7,369 bases of DNA from Ardenticatenales bacterium (GCA_013812995.1 JACCSL010000087.1:1-7369), one strand, 5' to 3'. Shown: positions 1 through 5,482, numbered from the stretch's first letter. Made by a program: numbers and translations. Notes: generated by a model not told the origin, from the sequence alone.

Positions 1-36
1 GAGGGGGCACTGAGCGAAGCGAAGTGGGGGTGAGGG
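1..36. repeat. G-rich structured repeat, cut by window edge
   Basis: The sequence starts GAGGGGG, continues with CACT (8-11) that can pair with AGTG (23-26) around a GAGCGAAGCGA loop, and ends GGGGGTGAGGG. The order GAGGGG, internal inverted repeat, GGGGTGRG is the same as in the element at 841-870 between ccmB and ccmC, although the inner stems differ in sequence. It could equally be the tail of an upstream coding sequence: one frame is open from base 1 to a TGA at 31-33. Nothing else is visible up to the ccmB ribosome binding site. Confidence 0.35.
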
Positions 37-82
37 CCAACTAGCAGAGCCAGTCAAACGCTCAAGCTACCCTTCCAAAATT

Positions 83-98
83 AGGAGCACCGTTTTTG
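83..98 (+). promoter_or_regulatory. Ribosome binding site setting the TTG start of ccmB
   Basis: AGGAG at 83-87 lies 8 nt before a TTG codon at 96. No ATG with a comparable site occurs in this frame until an internal methionine codon inside the first membrane segment, so the TTG start is preferred. Confidence 0.7.
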
Positions 99-776
99 CA
101 CCTTGGACTTTACCTTCACACCCTGCAAACGCTGTTGTGGAAGGAGTTGCTGGCGGAGTGGCGCTCGCGGGACGCGCTGTATGCGATGTTCTTCTTCGCG
201 GTCACCTCGCTGCTCATCTTCAACTTTGCGCTGGACCTCTCGCCGGTGGCGGCGCGGGATGTGGCACCGGGTATTCTCTGGGTGACCTTTGTGTTTGCGG
301 CGCTGCTGGGGCTCAATCGCAGCTTCCAGCGCGAGAAGGAGCAGAGCAGCATCGAGGGGCTGATGATGGCCCCGGTGGAGCGCAGCACGATTTACCTGGC
401 AAAGATGCTGGGCAATCTCCTCTTTCTGCTCGCCATTGAGATTGTGGCGCTGCCCGTGATGAGCGCACTCTTCACCCTGACGCTTCCTCTGACGATTATT
501 CCAATCTTGCTATTGGGCTCGCTTGGCATCTCGGCGGTTGGCACCATTTTTGCAGCGATGGCCCTGAACACGCGGCTGCGCGATGTGCTGCTCCCGCTGA
601 TGCTGTTGCCCATGCTCATCCCGCTGCTCGTGGGCGCGGTGCAGGCCACGGGTGCGGTGCTGCGCGAGGCTCCGCTCTGGGAGGAGGCGGGCTCCTCGCT
701 GGCGCTCATGGCGTCGTTCGATGTTATTTTTGTGACGCTTTCCGTGTTGCTGTTCGAGTATGTGCTGGAACAGTGA
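96..776 (+). CDS. ccmB: Heme exporter protein CcmB (cytochrome c maturation ABC transporter permease)
   Basis: CcmB is the integral membrane subunit of the CcmAB(CD) complex of System I cytochrome c maturation, where ATP hydrolysis by CcmA drives release of heme-loaded CcmE from CcmC. The 226-aa product matches the usual family length of about 220. I see about six hydrophobic segments (near residues 28-46, 58-76, 103-126, 130-155, 163-185 and 203-223). The polar loop at residues 73-103 (RSFQREKEQSSIEGLMMAP, then a KMLGN turn) follows the family pattern of a charged stretch, EGL-type motif, small/proline pair and lysine before the third helix. The start is TTG with AGGAG 8 nt upstream. The TGA stop (774-776) overlaps a GTG, but ccmC most likely begins at 902. 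ccmA would be expected before base 1 and cannot be checked here. The family call is firm; individual helix limits are approximate. Confidence 0.9.
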   Translation: MHLGLYLHTLQTLLWKELLAEWRSRDALYAMFFFAVTSLLIFNFALDLSPVAARDVAPGILWVTFVFAALLGLNRSFQREKEQSSIEGLMMAPVERSTIYLAKMLGNLLFLLAIEIVALPVMSALFTLTLPLTIIPILLLGSLGISAVGTIFAAMALNTRLRDVLLPLMLLPMLIPLLVGAVQATGAVLREAPLWEEAGSSLALMASFDVIFVTLSVLLFEYVLEQ

Positions 777-814
777 GAACGGAAAAGCAAAGGTCAAAAG
801 GCAAAAGGGGAAGT

Positions 815-876
815 AACGACACGATAAAATCCCCTCCTCGGAGGGGCGGCGCGTTGCGCCGGGGTGGGTTGTCGTT
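815..876. repeat. Compact multi-hairpin repeat between ccmB and ccmC
   Basis: Outer inverted repeat AACGACA (815-821) / TGTCGTT (870-876) encloses two perfect hairpins: CCCCTCC-TC-GGAGGGG (831-846) and GGCGC-GTT-GCGCC (848-860), followed by GGGGTGGG. The layout resembles a REP-like or MITE-like structured repeat. It is preceded by a purine-rich stretch with repeated AAAAG units (783-813). There is no T-run after either hairpin, so it is a poor intrinsic terminator. In the RNA it could modulate the ccmB:ccmC expression ratio or protect mRNA ends; that is inference. Confidence 0.55.
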
Positions 877-901
877 GCTGACCGCTTCTACTGGAGGATT
901 G

Positions 902-1660
902 ATGGCTGTGACACACCCCCCGCTGATGGCTCCCCCGGCTAGCCAGGCCGGTCGCCTGGCGACGGCGACGCGCGTGCTGGGCTGGGTACTGCTGCCCGGC
1001 GCACTGGTCGCTCTGTTTATGGCGCTGGTCTATGCGCCGCCCGAGGCGACGATGGGCGAGGTCTATCGTATTTTCTTCTTCCACATGCCCGCCAACATCG
1101 TGAGCTTCGTGCTCTTCTTTGTCGCCTTCGTGGCGGGCATCACTTACCTCCGCACCGGCAACGCGCTGTGGGACCGCTGGGGTGCATCAAGCATCGAGGT
1201 GGGCATCCTGGCTGCGTTCATCGGCACTATCACAGGCTCTATCTGGGCGCGCCCCATCTGGAATACCTGGTGGACATGGGATCCCCGGCTCACCACGATG
1301 AGCATCCTGCTGCTGACATACGCGGGTTACATGATGCTGCGCGGGGCGTTGGATGATCCGGGCCGCCGCGCGCGCTACAGCGCGATCTTCGCCATTCTGG
1401 CCTTTGTGAATGTGCCACTCGTCTACTTCTCGACCCGCATCCTGGATCGAACAATCCATCCAGTGGTGTTCGCGGGCGAAAACCCGGAAGCGAAGGGCGA
1501 TATGGCCCTGACCGCCGCAATGGATCAGGCGCTGCTGGTCTGTATGATTTTTGGGCTGGCGCTCTTTGTCTATCTGCTCTTTCAGCGCGTTCTGCTGGCC
1601 CAGCGCGAGGCGGATGTGGAGCAGCTACGCCTGCACCTCCAGGAGGCAGAAGATGCCTGA
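902..1660 (+). CDS. ccmC: Heme exporter protein CcmC (heme lyase/handling protein)
   Basis: CcmC binds heme at the outer face of the membrane and passes it to CcmE; it belongs to the heme-handling (HHP) family. The 252-aa product from ATG 902 has the signature features: FFFHMP with His61, the tryptophan-rich WWD segment at residues 115-130 (IWARPIWNTWWTWDPRL), Arg129, and RTIHP with His186. These correspond to the two axial histidines and WWD domain of E. coli CcmC, and the length is close to the usual 245. Hydrophobic stretches suggest six membrane segments, with a charged C-terminal tail (residues 234-252). The ATG has GGAGG (893-897) only 4 nt upstream. The frame is open back to a GTG at 773, which would add 43 residues encoded by the structured repeat; I reject that extension because it is low-complexity Arg/Gly sequence unlike the family. 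Confidence 0.92.
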   Translation: MAVTHPPLMAPPASQAGRLATATRVLGWVLLPGALVALFMALVYAPPEATMGEVYRIFFFHMPANIVSFVLFFVAFVAGITYLRTGNALWDRWGASSIEVGILAAFIGTITGSIWARPIWNTWWTWDPRLTTMSILLLTYAGYMMLRGALDDPGRRARYSAIFAILAFVNVPLVYFSTRILDRTIHPVVFAGENPEAKGDMALTAAMDQALLVCMIFGLALFVYLLFQRVLLAQREADVEQLRLHLQEAEDA

Positions 1661-1799
1661 TTGGTCTGATAACGGTTTTTACCTGATTCTGGGCCTGCTG
1701 GCCTTCTGGCTTCCCGTGCTAGGGTATGGGTGGTCACTCCGCAATCGCGCGGCACTTCTCACGGCGGAGGAGGCACTGCTACGAGAGGAATTAGAATAA
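1653..1799 (+). CDS. ccmD: Small CcmD-like membrane protein
   Basis: This is a 48-aa protein with a short polar N-terminus (MPDWSDNGFY), one hydrophobic segment at about residues 9-28 ending in a WSLRNR basic boundary, and a charged, helix-prone tail rich in Glu, Leu and Ala. This is the CcmD plan: one membrane helix and a cytoplasmic charged tail. In E. coli, CcmD is needed to release holo-CcmE from the CcmABC complex. The ATG lies 6 nt after a strong AGGAGG (1641-1646) and overlaps the end of ccmC by 8 nt, so translation is probably coupled. CcmD is poorly conserved in sequence, so the call rests on size, topology and position. A longer reading from 1551 in this frame is a shadow of ccmC. 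Confidence 0.75.
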   Translation: MPDWSDNGFYLILGLLAFWLPVLGYGWSLRNRAALLTAEEALLREELE

Positions 1800-1816
1800 C
1801 AGCCATTCTGGCCCCA

Positions 1817-1846
1817 TTGACGCAGCAGTTCCTTGACCCATACAAT
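1817..1846 (+). promoter_or_regulatory. Predicted sigma70-type promoter for the phosphatase gene
   Basis: TTGACG at 1817-1822 and TACAAT at 1841-1846 are separated by 18 nt; each box differs from the consensus (TTGACA, TATAAT) at one base. A start point near 1853 would leave a leader of about 20 nt before ATG 1875, just long enough to include GGAG at 1862-1865. The position directly after ccmD suggests that the phosphatase has its own transcription start. Not tested experimentally. Confidence 0.55.
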
Positions 1847-1859
1847 GGTTACCTACATT

Positions 1860-1879
1860 CTGGAGCTAATATCTATGGA
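1860..1879 (+). repeat. Translation-initiation repeat, copy 1
   Basis: The segment CTGGAGCTAATATCTATGGA contains GGAG (1862-1865), a 9-nt spacer and the phosphatase ATG (1875). It recurs with one change (T to C) at 4061-4080, where it starts the amidase. The copies lie on opposite sides of the IscB element. Confidence 0.7.
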
Positions 1880-2339
1880 ATGGCTGCGCGTCGTCGGGAT
1901 AAGCCATATCAGTAATGGGCTCTACATCGGTGGGGCGAGGGCGGTCTACCGTGCAGAAGAGTTGCAATTGGTGGGCATCACGCGCGTCCTCAAGCTGTAT
2001 CCCGATGACCCCTTCTGGCCTGAGGATTTTCAGGTGTGCGAGGCGGTGCTGCACGATGGGCAGCTTATCCCGCCAGGATTGCTGCGGCGCGGCACGGCCT
2101 TCCTCCGCGAGCCGCGCGATGATAAGGAAGCGGTTCTGGTGGTCTGCGGGGCGGGCATCAGCCGCTCCGCCACCTTCGTACTCGCCTATCTTCTGGAAGA
2201 GGGCTATGATTTGCGCGCCGCCTGGACCCTGCTCCAGCAGCAACACCCATCGGCGCGCCCACACCCACAGATGTGGTTATCTCTCGTAGCAGAGTACAAC
2301 CTTGGCTACTCCCTCGAAGAGCTTGCTCATTTCTGGTAA
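1875..2339 (+). CDS. Dual-specificity-type protein phosphatase (cysteine phosphatase fold)
   Basis: The 154-aa protein has the size of a minimal dual-specificity phosphatase catalytic domain. The phosphate-binding loop is C-G-A-G-I-S-R-S at residues 91-98, giving the CxxGxxR(S/T) signature with Cys91 as nucleophile and Arg97 as phosphate ligand. The N-terminal strand SNGLYIGGARAV (13-24) is typical of this family, and Asp61 in HDGQ is a plausible general acid. The residue before Cys91 is Val rather than the usual His of HCx5R. No signal peptide or membrane segment is visible, so it is likely cytoplasmic and may dephosphorylate Ser/Thr/Tyr or a small phosphorylated substrate. Start: ATG 1875 with GGAG 9 nt upstream; an upstream TTG (1833) in frame has no good ribosome site and lies before the predicted transcript start. 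A functional link to the ccm genes is not evident. Substrate unknown. Confidence 0.82.
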   Translation: MEWLRVVGISHISNGLYIGGARAVYRAEELQLVGITRVLKLYPDDPFWPEDFQVCEAVLHDGQLIPPGLLRRGTAFLREPRDDKEAVLVVCGAGISRSATFVLAYLLEEGYDLRAAWTLLQQQHPSARPHPQMWLSLVAEYNLGYSLEELAHFW

Positions 2340-2353
2340 TCGGAGTCTGTCAA

Positions 2354-2630
2354 CTACCCCCGGCTAGAAGCCGGAGGCTTGCTCCGGCAAGCCCGGTTGA
2401 TTAGGACCTCAGCCACCACCTTTTGGGTGACGGGGCTACGTTAGCGATGAATGAGATAGGCACGTTCGGGTACTCCACACGCTCGGACCCCTGCGGCGCG
2501 TTGTTAAACATCGCTGAGGGTAGGCGAAGTGCGACGCGTGAAAACCATCGCATAGCATTGGCGAAGTGGACCACGCCCTCCGGGGCGGCAGGCTGGAGCT
2601 AGCCTGCATTCCCAACGACTGGAGAAGTGT
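2354..2630 (+). ncRNA. Omega-RNA (HEARO RNA) scaffold for IscB
   Basis: This gene-free stretch immediately precedes iscB on the same strand, the known position of omega-RNA. It folds extensively: hairpin 2357-2377 (one mismatch); an alternative stem GCCGGAG/CTCCGGC (2370-2376 with 2382-2388); CACC/GGTG (2417-2420 with 2426-2429); a long-range 9-bp helix TTAGCGATG (2441-2449) with CATCGCTGA (2509-2517, one T-G wobble) closing a domain that contains GGGT/ACCC (2468-2471 with 2487-2490); GCGTG/CACGC (2536-2540 with 2572-2576); CGCCC/GGGCG (2574-2578 with 2583-2587); and a perfect GCAGGCT/AGCCTGC stem (2588-2594 with 2601-2607). In described systems the guide is the roughly 15-nt sequence just 5' of the scaffold, which here would be about 2339-2356, drawn from flanking DNA after the phosphatase stop. 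The RNA ends overlap the iscB ribosome site. Exact 5' and 3' ends are not determinable from sequence. Confidence 0.82.
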
Positions 2631-3950
2631 ATGAAAGTCTGTGTCGTCAACCAACACGGGCGGCCCTTGATGCCGACCACCCCGCGTAAGGCACGTTTGC
2701 TGCTCAAGGCGGGTAAGGCCCAGATCATCCAGCGTATCCCTTTCACGATTCAGCTTTTGTACGGCACACGCGGCCATGCCCAGCCCATCACGCTGGGCAT
2801 TGATGCCGGGTATGCCACCGTCGGCTTTGCCGCTGTGACGGAGCAGGAAGAACTGGTAGGAGGTGAGCTGAAGCTGCTGGCGGGGATGTCGGAGCGCCTG
2901 AGTGAACGGGCCATGTATCGCAGCGGGCGGCGGAGACGCACCCGCCATCGCCAACCACGCTTCGATAATCGCCGCCGGGCGGAGGGCTGGCTGGCCCCTT
3001 CGATTCAGCACAAGCTCGACAGCCACCTACGACTGATTGAGAGACTGGGTGCAGTCTTACCCATCTCATGTATCGTCATTGAGGTGGCGAACTTCGATAT
3101 TCAGCGCCTAAAGGATCCCGACATTGAGGGGGCGGGGTATCAACAGGGCGAACAGGCAGGCTTCTGGAACCTTAGAGAGTACATCCTGCACCGCGATGCG
3201 CATACCTGCCAAAACCCGAATTGCCCGAACCGTGCCAAGGAGAAGGTGCTCCAAGTGCATCATCTGGGCTACTGGCGTCGCGATGGCAGCGACCGCCCGG
3301 CTAACCTGATAACCCTCTGTACCCGCTGCCACACACCCGAAAACCATCTGCCCGGCGGCTTCCTGTGGGGCTGGGAACCACGCCTGAACTCGTTCCGTCC
3401 TGAAACCTTCATGAGTATGGTGCGCGGGCGCTTGGTGGAGGCCGTGGGAGCCGAGACCACCTACGGCTATCTAACCAAAGGCCGTCGCATTGAACTGGGA
3501 CTACCCAAATCCCACGCGAATGATGCGTTTGTGATTGCGGGTGGCAGCACGCAACCCCGCACCGCACCGCTCCTGTTGGAACAGGTGCGGCGCAACCGCC
3601 GGGCACTCCAGATCTGGTATGACGCCAAATATATTGACACCCGCACGGGCGAGGTCGTCAAGGCGCAGGTGCTCAACAACGGACGACGCACGCGCAATCG
3701 CAACCTCAAAGGGGAAAATTTGCGCCGCTATCGAGGAGCAAAGATTTCCAAGGGGCGACGCTACATCCGCCGTCGGCGCTACCCTTATCAACCAGGGGAT
3801 TTGGTGCGCTTCGAGCGGCAAGTTTACCGCGTCCAGGGCATGGGGGGTTATGGGCGCAATCTTAAGCTGGCCGGGCGACCCAAGGAAGTCAAAGCCACCT
3901 TGGTTACGCCAGCGCGCAGGCGCAAGGGCATCTGCCAGCAGGTGCCTTAG
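2631..3950 (+). CDS. iscB: IscB RNA-guided RuvC/HNH endonuclease
   Basis: The product is a 439-aa ancestor-type relative of Cas9 that uses omega-RNA to cut target DNA. Domains in order: N-terminal PLMP domain (motif at residues 12-15); RuvC-I LGIDAG with Asp58; arginine-rich bridge helix at about 97-116; RuvC-II IVIEVANF with Glu151; an HNH domain at about 182-240 with zinc-type cysteine pairs C193/C198 and C230/C233, His210-His211 and Asn225; RuvC-III KSHANDAF with His295 and Asp298; and a basic C-terminal region (about 310-439) corresponding to the target-adjacent-motif-interacting part. All nuclease residues are present, so it looks active rather than decayed. The start is ATG 2631 with GGAG at 2621-2624. 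TnpB is excluded by the HNH insertion, and Cas9 by size and the absence of a REC lobe. IscB was first characterised in detail from Ktedonobacter and other bacteria. Its role is probably element maintenance at its own site (inference). Confidence 0.95.
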   Translation: MKVCVVNQHGRPLMPTTPRKARLLLKAGKAQIIQRIPFTIQLLYGTRGHAQPITLGIDAGYATVGFAAVTEQEELVGGELKLLAGMSERLSERAMYRSGRRRRTRHRQPRFDNRRRAEGWLAPSIQHKLDSHLRLIERLGAVLPISCIVIEVANFDIQRLKDPDIEGAGYQQGEQAGFWNLREYILHRDAHTCQNPNCPNRAKEKVLQVHHLGYWRRDGSDRPANLITLCTRCHTPENHLPGGFLWGWEPRLNSFRPETFMSMVRGRLVEAVGAETTYGYLTKGRRIELGLPKSHANDAFVIAGGSTQPRTAPLLLEQVRRNRRALQIWYDAKYIDTRTGEVVKAQVLNNGRRTRNRNLKGENLRRYRGAKISKGRRYIRRRRYPYQPGDLVRFERQVYRVQGMGGYGRNLKLAGRPKEVKATLVTPARRRKGICQQVP

Positions 3951-3985
3951 CCAACCCGTCACATAGGTGGGTCGAGTTGTTTTTC

Positions 3986-4027
3986 AGCGGCAAGCATTGG
4001 GTCACAGCACCGTTTGGCCTTGCCGCT
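3986..4027. repeat. Inverted repeat downstream of iscB
   Basis: AGCGGCAAG (3986-3994) and CTTGCCGCT (4019-4027) form a perfect 9-bp stem around a 24-nt loop, preceded by a T-rich run (3979-3984). It lies between the iscB stop and the end hairpin and may be part of the element's right-end structure or slow transcription out of iscB. The T-run is on the 5' side, so on the + strand it is not a classical terminator. It could act as one for the minus strand (AAAAA 3' side would read T's only there), but no minus-strand gene is seen. Confidence 0.45.
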
Positions 4028-4035
4028 CCATTCCT

Positions 4036-4056
4036 CCCCCGGCTCTAAGCCGGGGG
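4036..4056. repeat. Perfect CCCCCGGCT hairpin, proposed right end of IscB element
   Basis: CCCCCGGCT-CTA-AGCCGGGGG is a perfect 9-bp stem with a 3-nt loop. It matches the first hairpin of the omega-RNA (2357-2377) at the whole 5' arm and eight of nine bases of the 3' arm. It ends only 6 nt before the amidase ribosome site, so in an amidase mRNA it would sit just upstream of the initiation region. There is no following T-run. Confidence 0.6.
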
Positions 4057-4060
4057 TTCC

Positions 4061-4080
4061 CTGGAGCTAACATCTATGGA
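4061..4080 (+). repeat. Translation-initiation repeat, copy 2
   Basis: CTGGAGCTAACATCTATGGA carries GGAG (4063-4066), a 9-nt spacer and the amidase ATG (4076), and differs by a single base from 1860-1879, which initiates the phosphatase. Flanking sequences do not continue the match. Confidence 0.7.
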
Positions 4081-5482
4081 CCTAACCACCCTCACCATTA
4101 CCGATGCGGCGGAGATGATAGGTCGCCGCGCCCTCTCGCCCCTGGAACTGACGCGGGCCTTCCTTGCACGCATCAGCGCGCTGGACCCCCAGATCAACAG
4201 CTTCATCACCGTAACCGCCGAGCAGGCCCTGGCCGATGCACAGGAAGCCGAGCAAGCTATCCAACGCGGCGAGTATCGCGGCCCGCTGCACGGTATCCCC
4301 ATTGCCCTCAAGGATCTGTTCGAAACGAAGGGTGTGCTCACCACGGCAGGCTCCAAGCACCTGGCGACGAATGTGCCCGTTGAGGATGGCGTGGTCGTGC
4401 AGAAGCTCAAGGAAGCGGGAGCCATCCTGCTCGGCAAACTCAACATGCACGAGTGGGCAATGAGCGTCACCAACGATAATCCTCATTATGGTCCGTGCAG
4501 GAATCCGTGGGATCTGGAGCGTATTCCGGGCGGCTCGTCCGGCGGCTCGGGCGCGGCGGTGGCGGCCACGCTCTGCCTAGGCGCGCTGGGCAGCGACACT
4601 GGGGGCTCGATTCGCATCCCGGCAGCACTCTGTGGGGTTGTTGGCCTCAAGCCCACCTATGGGCGCGTCAGCAAGCGAGGGGTTCTGCCGCTGAGCTGGA
4701 ACCTGGACCATATTGGCCCACTCGCCGCGCGGGTGCAGGATGCCGGGCTGCTCTTTCAGGCGATTGCCGGGTACGATGCACAGGATTCCTACTCGCTCGA
4801 CGTCGCAACCAAAGATTACCTGGGGCAGATCGAGCGCGGCGTACGGGGCTGGCGGGTGGCGGTCGCCTACAGCGATTTCACGCCAGCCGGCAAACAGGCC
4901 GATGAAGAGGTGCTACAGGCGGTGTGGGAAGCCGTCAGCCTTTTCGAGCAACTCGGGGCCACGGTCAGCGAGGTAAGCTGGCCGCAGGCGCAGGAAGCCA
5001 CCAAAAGTGCGCTGTGCATGATTGTCAGCGATGCGGCAGTTTACCATCAGGAGCGGCTGGCCGAGGCCGAGCAAACGGAGGCGTTTGGCGAGGATGTGCG
5101 CGCCAGCCTCCAGAGAGGCATGGCGTACAGTGCGCCGGAGTATGCCCGCGCGCGGCGTGCTCAGGTGCTCCTGCGCCATCACTTCGAGGAGTTCTTCACG
5201 CATCACGATATTCTGCTGACGCCCGTCACACCCACCGCCGCCCCGCTCCGCATCGAGCCTCCCGAGAACAAGGGGCGCGCCTCGCTGGTGAGTTATACCG
5301 CCCCCTTCAATCTGACGGGGCTTCCCGCCCTCTCACTGCCCTGCGGCTTCACCGAGTCCGGATTGCCCATCGGGCTACAGCTCGTGGCGCGCCCCTGGGC
5401 CGAGGATCAACTGCTGCGCGCGGCCTATGCCTACGAGCAGGCAACGACTTGGCACGAGAGAAAACCACCGCTCCAAATCTAG
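4076..5482 (+). CDS. Amidase-signature family hydrolase
   Basis: The 468-aa protein is a full-length amidase-signature enzyme, which hydrolyses C-N bonds of amides through a Ser-cisSer-Lys triad. The triad is visible as Lys79 (IALKDL), Ser154 (GGSSGGSG) and Ser178 (GSDTGGSIR); the 75- and 24-residue spacings equal those of fatty acid amide hydrolase. PLHGIPIALKD at 70-80 and LDHIGPLAARVQDA at 210-223 are further family blocks. Automatic pipelines often call such proteins GatA, but no gatB or gatC is nearby and the gene heads a catabolic operon with fdrA 7 nt downstream, so a ureide, carboxybiuret-like or other small-amide substrate is more likely (inference). The start is ATG 4076 with GGAG 9 nt upstream. 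No signal peptide is seen. The promoter is not evident in 3951-4075, so transcription may come from within or across the IscB element. Family sure; substrate unknown. Confidence 0.9.
   Translation: MDLTTLTITDAAEMIGRRALSPLELTRAFLARISALDPQINSFITVTAEQALADAQEAEQAIQRGEYRGPLHGIPIALKDLFETKGVLTTAGSKHLATNVPVEDGVVVQKLKEAGAILLGKLNMHEWAMSVTNDNPHYGPCRNPWDLERIPGGSSGGSGAAVAATLCLGALGSDTGGSIRIPAALCGVVGLKPTYGRVSKRGVLPLSWNLDHIGPLAARVQDAGLLFQAIAGYDAQDSYSLDVATKDYLGQIERGVRGWRVAVAYSDFTPAGKQADEEVLQAVWEAVSLFEQLGATVSEVSWPQAQEATKSALCMIVSDAAVYHQERLAEAEQTEAFGEDVRASLQRGMAYSAPEYARARRAQVLLRHHFEEFFTHHDILLTPVTPTAAPLRIEPPENKGRASLVSYTAPFNLTGLPALSLPCGFTESGLPIGLQLVARPWAEDQLLRAAYAYEQATTWHERKPPLQI

Larger units (their letters stand above)
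2354..4056 (+). mobile_element. IscB (HEARO/ISC-type) element, transposase-less
   Basis: The segment holds an omega-RNA scaffold (2354-2630) followed directly by an intact iscB (2631-3950). Near-identical hairpins lie at each end: CCCCCGGCT-AGA-AGCCGGAGG at 2357-2377 and CCCCCGGCT-CTA-AGCCGGGGG at 4036-4056. These are my proposed limits; the true ends may be a few tens of bases away. Known biology: IscB families travel with IS200/IS605-like or ISC elements, often as nuclease-only units mobilised in trans by a Y1 TnpA. No TnpA reading frame is seen, and no target-site duplication is expected for this class. The element sits between a phosphatase gene and a catabolic operon, interrupting no recognisable reading frame. 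Confidence 0.65.

Noticed and set aside
831..860. Intrinsic terminator after ccmB
   Set aside because: The hairpins are strong but followed by G-rich sequence with no T-run, and the next gene belongs to the same pathway.
773..901. 43-residue N-terminal extension of CcmC from a GTG overlapping the ccmB stop
   Set aside because: It is encoded largely by the structured repeat, is Arg/Gly/Pro rich and unlike CcmC N-termini; ATG 902 has GGAGG upstream and gives the expected length.
2357..2393. CRISPR-like repeat or terminator of the phosphatase gene
   Set aside because: There is no regular repeat-spacer array, and the stems form the 5' part of a scaffold RNA continuous with iscB; no T-run follows.
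2436..3026. 196-aa minus-strand reading frame across the omega-RNA and the start of iscB
   Set aside because: It runs opposite a strongly supported RNA and nuclease gene, shows no recognisable domain and no ribosome site was evident; typical of GC-rich shadow frames.
2631..3950. Alternative identity as TnpB, a plain HNH homing endonuclease or a small Cas9
   Set aside because: The PLMP domain, bridge helix, HNH inserted between RuvC-II and RuvC-III, 439-aa size and upstream scaffold RNA fit IscB; TnpB lacks HNH and Cas9 has a recognition lobe.
4076..5482. GatA subunit of tRNA-dependent amidotransferase
   Set aside because: The family is shared, but no gatB/gatC is adjacent and the gene is tightly coupled to fdrA and DUF1116, indicating catabolism.
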